From: Acinetobacter sp. CFCC 10889 | GTDB lineage: Bacteria; Pseudomonadota; Gammaproteobacteria; Pseudomonadales; Moraxellaceae | DNA length: 64,000 nt | Assembly (NCBI RefSeq): GCF_003268395.1 | Contig: NZ_LQXQ01000010.1 | Coordinates: 1 to 64,000 of the forward strand | Direction: 5' to 3' | Part shown: positions 28,341 to 38,063 of the stretch, piece after piece | Position numbering within the stretch: the first letter of the stretch is position 1 | Layout of the letters: each line of letters begins with the position of its first letter | Notes under the pieces: generated by a model | What the model was told of the DNA's origin: nothing | Databases searched by the model: none | What the model saw: the letters and a program-made list of their open reading frames with translations, nothing else | Made by a program: the position numbers and the translations under genes

Positions 28341-29003
28341 TTACAATGCCCCTTTAATCAACGGATAAACATTATTCAATAAAATTTTCTGTGCGGTTGC
28401 ATTGGGATGGATTAAATCCTTTTGCATTAAATTTGGATGTCCAGCGATGCCATTCATAAAAAATGGATATATTTTCACTTTATATTGCTGACTTAAAACT
28501 TTGTAATTATTTTCAAATGCTGTGCTGTAGGCAGTGCCATAATTGGGTGGAATTTTCATTCCCAATAAAACCACAGTGGCTTTGCTTTTTTGGCTTTGTT
28601 GAATCATTTGCGCCAAATTCTTTTGAATCATTTGCGGTGGCTGACCACGTAAGCCATCATTTCCACCCAGTTCGATGACAACGATATTCGGCTTATGGGT
28701 CTGCAATAATTTAGGCAAACGAGCCAACGCACCACTGGTGGTTTCTCCACTGACACTGGCATTCACCACTTTATGTTGTTTGGGAAAGTCTTGATTCAGG
28801 CGTAATTGTAATAAATTCACCCAACCTTGCTGTGGGTTGATGCCATAACCTGCACTTAAACTGTCTCCCAAAATCATCACGGTTTTTGCAAAACTACTAA
28901 CAGGTAGTAGGCAGATCGTGCTAAAAAATAAGCACGCACTTATTTTTTGAATTTTTTTAAACTGAATTAAATTTTTAGTTTGCATATAGGGTTTCTTTGC
29001 CAT
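28341..29003 (-). CDS. tesA: TesA-like GDSL esterase / thioesterase, periplasmic
   Basis: This GDSL hydrolase acts on acyl-CoA, aryl or acyl esters in the periplasm (E. coli TesA is thioesterase I / protease I / lysophospholipase L1). The 220-residue protein has a signal peptide (hydrophobic ACLFFSTICLLPVSSFA). The catalytic Ser48 is in ILGDSLSAGYG, the oxyanion Gly-Asn in ELGGNDGLRG, and the Asp196/His199 pair in DLIHPNATAQ. Starts are ambiguous: ATG 29003 is chosen, with alternatives at ATG 29036 and ATG 28985. It is divergent from ybbA-ybbP, as in E. coli. Confidence 0.92.
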   Translation of the reverse strand: MAKKPYMQTKNLIQFKKIQKISACLFFSTICLLPVSSFAKTVMILGDSLSAGYGINPQQGWVNLLQLRLNQDFPKQHKVVNASVSGETTSGALARLPKLLQTHKPNIVVIELGGNDGLRGQPPQMIQKNLAQMIQQSQKSKATVVLLGMKIPPNYGTAYSTAFENNYKVLSQQYKVKIYPFFMNGIAGHPNLMQKDLIHPNATAQKILLNNVYPLIKGAL

Positions 29004-29034
29004 GTCTTCGGTTTCGCCTGATTCGACTTTTATC

Positions 29035-29733
29035 ATGCCACAAGCAATTATTTCTGCACAGCAACTTACACAAAGTATTCAATTGCCCCATCAAACTTTA
29101 ACGATTTTTGAAAATTTGAATTTGGATATTTTGGCTGGGCAACAGGTGGCGATTACAGGGCGTTCAGGCTCAGGAAAGTCGACTTTATTAGGCATATTGG
29201 CAACTTTAGATCAAGCTAGCTCTGGAAAATTATCCATTTGTGGTGAAGCTGTACATGATTTAGGTGAAGAACAACGGGCTTTGGTGCGCTTAAAACATAT
29301 TGGATTTGTATTTCAGTCCTTTCAACTCTTACCACATTTATCAGCGCTTGAAAATGTGATGTTACCTTTGCGTTTACAAGCCAATTTTGTTTACGCTGAT
29401 GCTGAACAGAAAGCCTTAAAATTATTACAACGAGTGGGCTTGGAGCGACAAAGTACACAAACACCCAAAGTTTTATCAGGTGGCGAACAACAACGTGTAG
29501 CTATTGCACGGGCGCTCATTTCTGAGCCAAAAATCATTTTTGCTGATGAACCGACAGGTAATTTGGATGGGCATACAGCACAAGAAATTGAACAATTATT
29601 ATTTGAATTAAATCGTGAATTAGGTACAACTTTGGTGTTGGTGACACATGATCCAAAACTTGCAGCACAGTGCCAACGACATTTTGAACTCAAAGAAGGG
29701 CGATTGATTGAGCATACTGAGGTGTCGGCATGA
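29035..29733 (+). CDS. ybbA: ABC transporter ATP-binding protein YbbA
   Basis: This is the ATPase of a MacB/LolD-type transporter with the permease encoded next. The 232-residue protein has Walker A GRSGSGKST (42-50), signature LSGGEQQRVAIARAL, Walker B IIFADEPTGNLD and an H-loop LVTHDP. ATG 29035 matches the E. coli YbbA N-terminus; ATG 29002 would add 11 residues and overlap the tesA start head to head. The stop overlaps the ybbP start (ATGA). The E. coli pair has been linked to export or envelope lipid handling, without a firm substrate. Confidence 0.9.
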   Translation: MPQAIISAQQLTQSIQLPHQTLTIFENLNLDILAGQQVAITGRSGSGKSTLLGILATLDQASSGKLSICGEAVHDLGEEQRALVRLKHIGFVFQSFQLLPHLSALENVMLPLRLQANFVYADAEQKALKLLQRVGLERQSTQTPKVLSGGEQQRVAIARALISEPKIIFADEPTGNLDGHTAQEIEQLLFELNRELGTTLVLVTHDPKLAAQCQRHFELKEGRLIEHTEVSA

Positions 29734-32237
29734 TGGCATTATTTAAGCCGTTGTTTCGACAGAGTTTCGGTACAACAGGGATTTATTTATTAATTGTTGC
29801 ATTAAGTATTGCGATCAGTGCGACAACTGCTTTGAAGTTTAGTAATGAACAAGTGCAAGATGCTGTGTCTTTACAAGCAGCGAAAATGCAAGCTGCGGAT
29901 TTGGTGCTTAGTGATAATGCACCGATTACAACATCATGGATCAAACAGGCAGAACAACTTGAGTTAAAACAATCACATGTCACACTATTTGGCACAATGG
30001 CATCTACCGATGAACAATTTGTTATGGTCAATGTCAAAGCCATTGATCAGACATTCCCTTTGCGTGGTGAGTTACGCATTCAGCCACAAGCACAATATTT
30101 ACAGTCAGGACAAGTGTGGCTAAGCCCACGTGCGATGGATTTACTCAAGGTGAATATTGGCGACAATATTCAAATTGCGGATGGAAAATTCAAAGTTACA
30201 GGCAAGATTGAACATGATTATAATCAGGAGTTAGGATTCTCAGAATTTTCACCAACCGTGATTATTTCGCAAGCTGACGTTGCTAAAACCAATGCGATTC
30301 AAGTGGGTAGCCGTATCGAGTATCGTTTATTGCTTGCAGGTGAGAAAGCACAAACGCAGCGTTATGAGCAAATTTTTCAAGCTTTTCAAGATAAACAACA
30401 GCAACGTTTAGAAACTTTACAGCAAAGCTCAAGCGCACAAGAAAATTTAGCAGAACAAGATATTGCGGCTGCATCCGATTTAAAACTTCGCAACGCCAAT
30501 GATGGTAATACCCGTTTAATTAAACCGATTGAAAATCTAGATACCTTTTTACAATTGGCAAATATCATGACGATTTTGCTTTGTGGTTTAGCAATTGCTT
30601 TAACCAGTCAACGTTATGTGCAACAAAATCAAGATTATATTGCTTTGATGCGTTGTATGGGAGCGAGTAAAAAGCAAATTTTCCAAACCTTTATGGCATT
30701 GCTTGCAGTGATTATTGTGATTTCAATGCTGGTGGGAAGTATTTTGGGCATGTTGCTTGGTTATGGATTGTTACAACTGATGTTGCAATTGATTCCATCG
30801 CTAGAGTTGCAATTCTCGGTTGTTAGCATGCTATTTGGTCCTTTACCCATTGCGATTTTTACCAGTGCGATTGTGTTATTTGGTTTTATTTTGCCAAGTT
30901 TATGGCAACTGCTACGAACGCCACCGATTCGGGTGATTCGTCAACAAGAACAATCGAAAAGTTCATTGTTGTGGATGTTTGTGACAGGTTTGTGTAGCTT
31001 GGTGATTTTTAGTCTGGTATTGACTGAAAATCTTGTGTTGACTAGTGTGGTGATTGGCTCAATCATTGTGCTCAGTGCTGTGTTATTTGGTGTGATTTAT
31101 GCGATTTTAAAAGTAATAAAATCGCTTAAAAATCGCTGGTCGAGTTATGTACGCATTCCTGCACAGACTGCGATTCAGATTACTGCTTTGGCATTGGGAC
31201 TCAGTTTAATCACGGTATTGAGTGTGCTGCGAACAGATATTTTAGAGCGTTGGCAGCAGCAATTACCTGTGGGTACACCGAACCAATTTATTTATGGTTT
31301 GCCACCACAAGATGTTGCAGATTTTAAGCAACAAATTGCAGCAAATAAATGGACATCAACGCCATTATATCCAAATGTACGTGGACGCTTGGTTGCGAAA
31401 AATGGACAAGCATTTCCCAAAGCATTGGTTGAAAAGAATAATTCTTTAAGACGAGAGTTAAATCTGACACAAGCGGATCATTATCCAAAAGACAATGTCA
31501 TTGTTGAGGGGCAAAAACAATTAAAAGCGGGTGGTGTCTCTATTGAAGCCAAGCTTGCGCAAGACTTGGCGATTAAAATTGGTGATCGCTTAACTTTTAG
31601 TTTGCCTGAAGGACAGTTTGATGCTCAAGTGACTAATTTACGTAGTGTAGAATGGCAAAGTTTTAGCCCAAATTTTTTCTTTATTTTTGCACCGAATACC
31701 TTGGATGAAAATGCGGGTAGTTTCCTCGGTAGTTTTTATGTAGCGCCTGAACAGAAAAGCCAATTGGTGAAAATCATTCAACAATTTAGCAATACAGTTT
31801 TTATTGATGTATCTGTGATTATGGATGAGATCAAACGTTTGGTGAATGTCTTGGTGCAAATCATTACTGTACTTGCAGTGTTGGTAACAATTTCGGGTAT
31901 TTTGGTGTTGGTGGCATGTATTAATCTACTTTTAGATGAGCGCAAACGAGAGGTTGCATTGTTACGTTCATTTGGCAGCACCAAAGCACAATTGAAAAAT
32001 ATGCTTACCATGGAAATTGGTTTTATTGGTTTTATCGCAGGGATTGTTTCGTGTTTCTTTGCCGAAATTATCAGTGCAATCGCCAGTTATCGTATGGATA
32101 TGTTGATCCAACCGCATTGGCAAATTTGGGTGATGCTACCGATTTTAATGACCATCGTTTGTGCATTGATTGGGCGTTATCGTTTAAGTTATTTAAGTGA
32201 TATTCCACCGTTGCAGAGTTTGCGAGAAATGAATTAA
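29730..32237 (+). CDS. ybbP: FtsX-like ABC permease YbbP
   Basis: The 835-residue inner-membrane permease has an N-terminal helix and a large periplasmic domain (about 40-250). A first FtsX core with several helices follows (about 270-450), then a second periplasmic domain (about 510-690) and a C-terminal FtsX core (ITVLAVLVTISGILVLVACINLLLDERKREVALLRSFGST). This duplicated layout is that of YbbP/MacB-like mechanotransmission permeases. It is translated from ATG 29730, overlapping ybbA by four bases, with a second Met immediately after. It ends in a strong terminator. Confidence 0.92.
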   Translation: MMALFKPLFRQSFGTTGIYLLIVALSIAISATTALKFSNEQVQDAVSLQAAKMQAADLVLSDNAPITTSWIKQAEQLELKQSHVTLFGTMASTDEQFVMVNVKAIDQTFPLRGELRIQPQAQYLQSGQVWLSPRAMDLLKVNIGDNIQIADGKFKVTGKIEHDYNQELGFSEFSPTVIISQADVAKTNAIQVGSRIEYRLLLAGEKAQTQRYEQIFQAFQDKQQQRLETLQQSSSAQENLAEQDIAAASDLKLRNANDGNTRLIKPIENLDTFLQLANIMTILLCGLAIALTSQRYVQQNQDYIALMRCMGASKKQIFQTFMALLAVIIVISMLVGSILGMLLGYGLLQLMLQLIPSLELQFSVVSMLFGPLPIAIFTSAIVLFGFILPSLWQLLRTPPIRVIRQQEQSKSSLLWMFVTGLCSLVIFSLVLTENLVLTSVVIGSIIVLSAVLFGVIYAILKVIKSLKNRWSSYVRIPAQTAIQITALALGLSLITVLSVLRTDILERWQQQLPVGTPNQFIYGLPPQDVADFKQQIAANKWTSTPLYPNVRGRLVAKNGQAFPKALVEKNNSLRRELNLTQADHYPKDNVIVEGQKQLKAGGVSIEAKLAQDLAIKIGDRLTFSLPEGQFDAQVTNLRSVEWQSFSPNFFFIFAPNTLDENAGSFLGSFYVAPEQKSQLVKIIQQFSNTVFIDVSVIMDEIKRLVNVLVQIITVLAVLVTISGILVLVACINLLLDERKREVALLRSFGSTKAQLKNMLTMEIGFIGFIAGIVSCFFAEIISAIASYRMDMLIQPHWQIWVMLPILMTIVCALIGRYRLSYLSDIPPLQSLREMN

Positions 32238-32253
32238 TACATTTGTAAAAATG

Positions 32254-32284
32254 AAAGCCAATGCAAAAGACATTGGCTTTTTTT
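32254..32284 (+). terminator. Terminator of ybbAP
   Basis: A perfect 10-bp stem (AAAGCCAATG / CATTGGCTTT) with a 7-base loop and T-run, placed between convergent genes. Confidence 0.92.
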
Positions 32285-32312
32285 GTTGAAAAATATTTTA
32301 AAAAACTTAAGC

Positions 32313-33122
32313 TTAAAGATTTAATTGGTTTCGTATTTGTATTGCTGCATCTTTCCATAAAGGTGTAAGTGGTTGAATCAATGTCTGTAAATATAAGTAG
32401 ATCAGATAAGTTACAACAGCACCTATGATCAAAATGACAATATTGATCATCGGATTAGCTTTATTGCGCTGTGTTAAATACCACACAAATGCCAATGCTG
32501 CACCCATGATCATGCCACCGATATGGGCAGCATTGTTGATGCCTTGAGTGAAGAAACCAAATGCAAGGTTAATTGCTAAAATAGTGAGTAGGGATTTTTT
32601 ATCAAAAATATAACGTTGCTGTGGTGTTGGTGGAAAGAGTGATAATAACGTGAGAGCGCCGCCGATTCCCATGACTGCACCTGATGCTCCTGCGGAGATA
32701 CGAGGAACTAAGCTTTGATCATGAGTTTGCAAAAAGGTATAGGCATTTTGAATGTCGATATAACCACTGAGCAAACTTCCCATCAAACCAGCAAGCAGAT
32801 ATAAACCTAAATAATAAAATTTACCAAAGGTTTCTTCTGCGATATTGCCAAAAGAATAAAGTGCCCACATGTTAAAGCCTAAGTGCATCAAGCCAAAGTG
32901 AAAAAACATGCTGCTAAATAAACGAAATGGTTCTTCTAGAAAAGTTAAAGGTGCATAATCTGCACCCCAAAGTAATGCATCCCTCATACTGGGGTTGCGA
33001 ATGTCGACACCTGAAAGAATTTGCCAAGCAAATAAGCCGACATTAATGACGATTAACATCAAGGTAATTTTACCCATGGCTTGTCGTGGTTGGACTTGGA
33101 AAGGTGGTTGCATTTCTGACAT
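32313..33122 (-). CDS. Rhomboid-family intramembrane serine protease
   Basis: Rhomboids cleave membrane-embedded substrates. The 269-residue protein has the catalytic dyad Ser147 (AGASGAVMG) and His200 (NNAAHIGGMIMG), plus the HxxxN oxyanion segment (MHLGFNMWAL, His80/Asn84). About seven hydrophobic segments are visible: the six-helix core plus a C-terminal helix (INIVILIIGAVVTYLIYLYL). No rhomboid substrate is obvious nearby. It is convergent with ybbAP and divergent from mtgA. Confidence 0.93.
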   Translation of the reverse strand: MSEMQPPFQVQPRQAMGKITLMLIVINVGLFAWQILSGVDIRNPSMRDALLWGADYAPLTFLEEPFRLFSSMFFHFGLMHLGFNMWALYSFGNIAEETFGKFYYLGLYLLAGLMGSLLSGYIDIQNAYTFLQTHDQSLVPRISAGASGAVMGIGGALTLLSLFPPTPQQRYIFDKKSLLTILAINLAFGFFTQGINNAAHIGGMIMGAALAFVWYLTQRNKANPMINIVILIIGAVVTYLIYLYLQTLIQPLTPLWKDAAIQIRNQLNL

Positions 33123-33197
33123 AACATTATATTCTGTGCATTATTATGTATTTAAGCTTAGCATGAATTTTAAAAAATTCAGGAGTAACAAACTGAC

Positions 33198-33872
33198 ATG
33201 AAAGCCTTTATTGTTCGTACTTTGTTAATCATTGTCAGTATTCTTATTCTGATTCAATTGTGGATTTTTTCAAGCTTGGTCTATTGGCGTAGTCATCCTG
33301 TAGAAACCACGATGTTTATGCGATGGACTTATTTTTCAGATTTTGAACCGATCAAACATCAATGGCGTGATTATGATGAGATCAGTGATTATTTCAAACA
33401 TGCGATTGTCGCTGCGGAAGATGCTAAATTTGTTGATCATCATGGTTTTGATTGGGATGGTATTGAGTATGCACTTGAACGGAATATGAAAAAAGAAAAA
33501 GTGGTGGCGGGTGGCTCAACCATTTCTCAGCAATTGGCAAAAAATTTATTCTTCTATAATCGCCGTTCTTATATCCGTAAAGGTCAGGAAACCATTGCTA
33601 CGATTATGATGGAGCGTATGTGGTCGAAGCAGCGCATTTTAGAAGTGTATATGAACTCGGTTGAGTTTGGTGATCATATCTATGGTATTGAAGCGGCGAC
33701 ACAGCATTATTATGGTAAAAGTGCTAAAAGTTTGAGCCGTGAACAAGCGGCTTTTTTGGCAGCGATTTTGACTAATCCTAAATATTATCAACAACATCCT
33801 GATGATCGCAAAGTGCAATATCGTAAAGGTTTAATTTTGAAATATATGCGTTCTACACGTATTCCAGAATAA
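33198..33872 (+). CDS. mtgA: Monofunctional biosynthetic peptidoglycan transglycosylase
   Basis: MtgA polymerises lipid II into glycan strands. The 224-residue protein has an N-terminal membrane helix ([23 protein letters not shown]) and a GT51 glycosyltransferase domain. That domain carries the catalytic [36 protein letters not shown] and the second glutamate motif [21 protein letters not shown]. There is no transpeptidase domain, which separates it from bifunctional PBPs. ATG 33198 follows an AGGAG site. It ends with a terminator at 33910-33935. Confidence 0.96.
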   Translation: MKAFIVRTLLIIVSILILIQLWIFSSLVYWRSHPVETTMFMRWTYFSDFEPIKHQWRDYDEISDYFKHAIVAAEDAKFVDHHGFDWDGIEYALERNMKKEKVVAGGSTISQQLAKNLFFYNRRSYIRKGQETIATIMMERMWSKQRILEVYMNSVEFGDHIYGIEAATQHYYGKSAKSLSREQAAFLAAILTNPKYYQQHPDDRKVQYRKGLILKYMRSTRIPE

Positions 33873-33909
33873 TTTTTAAGTACTGTAAAACCGATGAATT
33901 TATTTAGAA

Positions 33910-33935
33910 AAAGTGCAGGTGATGCACTTTTTTTT
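33910..33935 (+). terminator. Terminator of mtgA
   Basis: AAAGTGCA / TGCACTTT with a GGTGA loop and a long T-run, 38 bp after the mtgA stop. Confidence 0.9.
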
Positions 33936-33998
33936 ATGAAATTGTCACAAAATTGAAGCATACTAAGAGAAAGATTTTTTAAATGCAGGCAAATTTGC

Positions 33999-36074
33999 AT
34001 GAGTACCACAGTAAATAATACACCCATTGAATATACTTATAATGAACGCTATATCAATCGTGAATTGTCTATTTTAGACTTCCATTTACGTGTTTTAGAA
34101 CAAGCGGTTGATCCTTTACATCCGATTTTAGATCGGATGAATTTTTTACTAATCTTTTCACGTAATATGGATGAGTTTTTTGAAATCCGTGTTGCGGGTG
34201 TGATGGAGCAGTTGGCGTTAGGTAATGAAAGCCGTAGCCCAGATGGTTTAACCCCAAAACAAGTTTTAGACTCTATTTCAAAGACAGCGCATGCTGCTAT
34301 TGAGCGCCAATACCGTATTTTAAATGAAGAAATTTTTCCAAAATTACGTGAAGAAGATATTTGTTTTTTACGCCGTGGTGAGTTAACACCAGCACAGTCT
34401 GCGTGGATTAAAAAATATTTCCAAGAACAAGTAGCACCTGTTTTAACACCGATTAGCCTTGATCCAGCACATCCATTTCCACGTTTAGTCAATAAAAGCC
34501 TCAACTTTATTGTGACTTTGGAGGGTAAGGATGCTTTTGGTCGTCAAATCGACCTTGCGGTTGTGCCTGCACCACGTTCATTACCACGTGTTGTACGTTT
34601 GCCTGATGAGTTAACAGGTGGAAAAGAACATTTTGTCATGTTATCTGCGATCATTCATGAGCATGTATCTGACTTGTTTCCTGGTATGACTGCAACAGGT
34701 TGTTACCAATTCCGTGTGACCCGAAATGCTGATTTGGCATTGAATGAAGATGTTGAAGACCTTGCGATTGCATTAAAAGGTGAATTGAGTTCACGCCGTT
34801 TTGGGCGTGCTGTACGCTTAGAAGTGACAGAAAATTGCCCACAGCACATCTATGAATATTTGTTAGATGAGTTTGATTTAGAAAAAGAACAGCTTTACAA
34901 AGTTGATGGACCTGTCAATTTGGCACGCTTGGTGTCGAATTTTAAACGTCCACACATGCGTTATGATTCACATGTGCCTGCGATTCCCAAAGTATTGAAA
35001 AAGACCGAAAATATTTTTGCTGCGATGCAAAAACAGGACATTCTTTTACATCATCCGTTTGAATCATTTGCGCCCGTTATTAACTTGTTGCGTGAAGCTG
35101 CACGTGATCCGCAAGTCTTAGCAATCAAACAAACCTTGTATCGTAGTGGTGCAGACTCAGAAATCGTGCAAGTGCTTGCTGAAGCTGCACGTAATGGTAA
35201 AGAAGTCACGGCTGTAATTGAGCTGCGTGCTCGTTTTGATGAAGAATCAAATATTGCAGTAGCCAATGTTTTACAAGAAGCGGGTGCTGTCGTGGTGTAC
35301 GGTATTGTGGGTTATAAAACGCATGCCAAAATGATTTTGGTGGTACGCCGTGAAAACAATAAGTTAGTCCGTTATGTGCATTTGGGAACAGGAAATTATC
35401 ATGCGACCAATGCACGTATCTACACGGATTATGGTTTGATGACCACAGACAAAGAGTTATGTGAAGATGTGCATCGTATTTTCCAAGAGCTGACTGGTAT
35501 GGGGAAAATGGCGAAGCTGAAAAAACTTCTCCACGCACCATTTACTTTACATGCGCAGCTTTTAGCATTTATTGATGATGAAATCGCCAATGCCAAAGCA
35601 GGTAAAGCTGCACAAATTATTGTCAAGGTAAATGCACTTACTGAAGTACAATTGATTAATAAACTCTACGAAGCATCACAAGCTGGTGTACAAATTGATT
35701 TGATTATTCGTTCAATTTGTTGTTTACGCCCAGGTTTGCCAAATCTTTCGGAAAATATTCGTGTGCGTTCGATTGTAGGACGTTTCTTAGAACATACTCG
35801 TGTTTATTATTTTAGTAATCATGGTGATGCACGTATTTATTGTTCAAGTGCAGATTGGATGGATCGTAACTTATTTAATCGTGTTGAAGTATGTTTTCCG
35901 ATCGAAGATCCTGCGTTGAAAAAACGTATTTATCAACAAGGTTTATTAAATTATTTACAAGATAATCAACAAGCTTGGTTATTGCAAGGTGATGGCACTT
36001 GGGTGCGTGCTGAGCCGAAAGAAGGTGAAGAATTGCATAATGCACAACGTGTTTTAATTGAAGCATTTAAATAA
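33999..36074 (+). CDS. ppk1: Polyphosphate kinase 1
   Basis: PPK1 makes inorganic polyphosphate from ATP, reversibly. The 691-residue protein has the four-domain PPK1 layout: the helical N-terminus ([19 protein letters not shown]...[20 protein letters not shown]), the head domain and two phospholipase D-like domains. Conserved elements include [18 protein letters not shown], the autophosphorylation-site region [12 protein letters not shown] and the second His region [22 protein letters not shown]. Its length fits the family (about 690). It appears monocistronic, with no ppx gene adjacent. Confidence 0.96.
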   Translation: MSTTVNNTPIEYTYNERYINRELSILDFHLRVLEQAVDPLHPILDRMNFLLIFSRNMDEFFEIRVAGVMEQLALGNESRSPDGLTPKQVLDSISKTAHAAIERQYRILNEEIFPKLREEDICFLRRGELTPAQSAWIKKYFQEQVAPVLTPISLDPAHPFPRLVNKSLNFIVTLEGKDAFGRQIDLAVVPAPRSLPRVVRLPDELTGGKEHFVMLSAIIHEHVSDLFPGMTATGCYQFRVTRNADLALNEDVEDLAIALKGELSSRRFGRAVRLEVTENCPQHIYEYLLDEFDLEKEQLYKVDGPVNLARLVSNFKRPHMRYDSHVPAIPKVLKKTENIFAAMQKQDILLHHPFESFAPVINLLREAARDPQVLAIKQTLYRSGADSEIVQVLAEAARNGKEVTAVIELRARFDEESNIAVANVLQEAGAVVVYGIVGYKTHAKMILVVRRENNKLVRYVHLGTGNYHATNARIYTDYGLMTTDKELCEDVHRIFQELTGMGKMAKLKKLLHAPFTLHAQLLAFIDDEIANAKAGKAAQIIVKVNALTEVQLINKLYEASQAGVQIDLIIRSICCLRPGLPNLSENIRVRSIVGRFLEHTRVYYFSNHGDARIYCSSADWMDRNLFNRVEVCFPIEDPALKKRIYQQGLLNYLQDNQQAWLLQGDGTWVRAEPKEGEELHNAQRVLIEAFK

Positions 36075-36091
36075 AATTAATATGAAGCAAT

Positions 36092-36123
36092 AAAAAAATG
36101 GAGTCCGATGACTCCATTTTTTA
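36092..36123. terminator. Bidirectional terminator between ppk1 and oxyR
   Basis: A perfect 12-bp stem (AAAAATGGAGTC / GACTCCATTTTT) with a CGAT loop lies between two convergent genes and has runs suited to both strands. Confidence 0.92.
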
Positions 36124-36142
36124 ATTTTTACAAAATACAAAC

Positions 36143-37051
36143 TTAGTGCAATTCTACCGCAATAATTTTTTGTAAAATTTGAACCAAGACATCAAATTCA
36201 CTTTGAAGTGGTGTGCTTTTACGTGTCACTAAAGCTAAAGTGCGTGATGGTGCATTTTCAATTGGTTTGACAATCAATTGTTCATTGCTTTTCAGCATAT
36301 GGGTATGCACAGCAATTTCTGGCAGTAAAGTAAAGCCTAAGTTAGAGTTCACCATTTCAACCAAAGTTGGCAAAGAGCTAGCTTTTAAACGATGATCATT
36401 TTTGCGCTCACCGATCGGGCAGGCACTCAAAGTATGATCACGTAAACAATGACCTTCTTCTAACAACATTAGATGGGATAAATCTAAATCATCCAAAGAA
36501 CGAGCATTGGCTGTATTTTGATCGGCTTTATTGCACACTAAAAATAAATTTTCTTTGGCAATTTCTGCAACTTTTAAACCACGTGTGTCAAAAGGTAGCG
36601 CCAACATGATCATGTCCAAATTACCATGTTCAAGTTTTTCTACGATTTTTTCACTTTGTGCTTCATGTAAATGCAACTGAATTTTTGGAAGTTGTTTATG
36701 AACTTCACTCAAGAGCTGCGACAAAATAAAAGGAGCAATCGTTGGAATAATCCCAAGATGTAAGTCGCCAGTCAAAGGCTCACTCATCTCACGGCTTAAA
36801 CGCATTAAGTCTTGAGCATCAGCGAGTAGAACACGGGCTCGGGCAACGACTTGTTCGCCAAGTGGGGTTAAACGTACATTTTGGCGGTCACGTTCAACGA
36901 GTACGCCACCCAATAAACGTTCCAACTCCATAATCCCGCCTGAAAGGGTGGATTGAGTTACAAACGAACGGCGCGCTGCTTCAGTAAAGTGCAACGTCTC
37001 AGACAGTGTTACAAGATATGACAGCTGTCTTAGGGATGGTAATGCAGCCAT
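36143..37051 (-). CDS. oxyR: LysR-family hydrogen peroxide sensor OxyR
   Basis: OxyR senses H2O2 by forming a disulfide and then activates peroxide-defence genes. The 302-residue LysR protein has the N-terminal winged helix (LSYLVTLSETLHFTEAARRSFVTQSTLSGGIMELE). Its two redox cysteines, Cys202 and Cys211, are in EEGHCLRDHTLSAC, nine residues apart, exactly as in E. coli OxyR (199/208). It is the last gene of the rubA-rubB-estB-oxyR cluster, 13 bp after the hydrolase gene. This order has been described for Acinetobacter strain ADP1. Confidence 0.95.
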   Translation of the reverse strand: MAALPSLRQLSYLVTLSETLHFTEAARRSFVTQSTLSGGIMELERLLGGVLVERDRQNVRLTPLGEQVVARARVLLADAQDLMRLSREMSEPLTGDLHLGIIPTIAPFILSQLLSEVHKQLPKIQLHLHEAQSEKIVEKLEHGNLDMIMLALPFDTRGLKVAEIAKENLFLVCNKADQNTANARSLDDLDLSHLMLLEEGHCLRDHTLSACPIGERKNDHRLKASSLPTLVEMVNSNLGFTLLPEIAVHTHMLKSNEQLIVKPIENAPSRTLALVTRKSTPLQSEFDVLVQILQKIIAVELH

Positions 37052-37064
37052 AGTGTCCTAATGT

Positions 37065-38003
37065 TTATGATTTAAAGTGATGCGCAAATAAACCGCTAAG
37101 TTGGGGAATAAAGTGCGGAGGTATATCATGCCCCATTCCTTGAATTAATTCAAATTTAGCGCCTTGAATTGCTTTTGCCACCGCCTTGCCATGACTTGGC
37201 GGTAGTAAACGGTCACGAGAACCATGTACCACAAGCGTTGGTTTTTGGATTTGTTTATCCAGTTTCAGCAATGAACCTGTACATAATATTGCTAAAAACT
37301 GTTGAAGTACACCCGCAGGATGATAACTACGTTGATATAATTTACGTGCCATCTGCATGGCTTCCATTGGGTTAACATAACCTGGTGAGCCAATGATTTT
37401 AAAAACCTTCAAAGAATGGTTAATAATACCAGCTTCATCATGTGATTCAGGTTTACCAATGAGACTAAAGAGTTGCTTAGGAAAGGGTGGAGGCAATAAA
37501 GGTTGATTATTACTGGTAAATAATAAGCCTACTTTTTCGATTTTTTCAGGATATTTTGCTGCTAAGATTTGGGAAATCATGCCACCCATTGATGCGCCAA
37601 TAATATTGACTTTGTCTATGCCTAAACGATCAATCAATAAAGCCACATCATCAGCCATATCAAAGAGATTATATGGTGCACCTTGGTTTTGCATACCAAA
37701 GGCAAAGCGTCCCATCATTTTCATCGTATTTAGACGTGGACCTTTGTGACGGACTTTAGAAGATAGACCAATATCACGGTTATCAAAACGAATGACATGG
37801 TAGCCTTGATCAATCAACGATTTACAAAAAAAATCAGGCCAAAATAACATTTGCGCACCCAAGCCCATGATCAAGAGAATGGTGGGATGTTCAGGATTAC
37901 CTCCAGATTCAACATGAAGCTGAATACCATTGCCTAAATCGACTTTGGTTTCTTGCATAAAAGTTGAATATGGAGAAGCTTCAAATTGGAGTGCGCTATT
38001 CAT
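37065..38003 (-). CDS. estB: Alpha/beta hydrolase, EstB-like esterase
   Basis: The 312-residue hydrolase has a nucleophile Ser138 in IIGASMGGMI, an acid in VVHGSRDRLLPP and a His in QGMGHDIPP. An oxyanion region sits in LLIMGLGAQMLFW. No signal peptide is visible. By position between rubB and oxyR it corresponds to EstB of Acinetobacter ADP1, an esterase co-transcribed with the rubredoxin genes. Its natural substrate is unknown. It lies 13 bp before oxyR and 60 bp after rubB, in one minus-strand unit. Confidence 0.85.
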   Translation of the reverse strand: MNSALQFEASPYSTFMQETKVDLGNGIQLHVESGGNPEHPTILLIMGLGAQMLFWPDFFCKSLIDQGYHVIRFDNRDIGLSSKVRHKGPRLNTMKMMGRFAFGMQNQGAPYNLFDMADDVALLIDRLGIDKVNIIGASMGGMISQILAAKYPEKIEKVGLLFTSNNQPLLPPPFPKQLFSLIGKPESHDEAGIINHSLKVFKIIGSPGYVNPMEAMQMARKLYQRSYHPAGVLQQFLAILCTGSLLKLDKQIQKPTLVVHGSRDRLLPPSHGKAVAKAIQGAKFELIQGMGHDIPPHFIPQLSGLFAHHFKS

Positions 38004-38063
38004 TTTTTATTTTCCTTATAGGATGTTCTATTGCGAGAACATCCTTGAGTGTATCGCTTGAAT

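Noticed and set aside
34049..34504. A 151-codon minus-strand open frame inside ppk1
   Set aside because: It is the antisense shadow of a highly conserved gene and lacks any recognisable domain.
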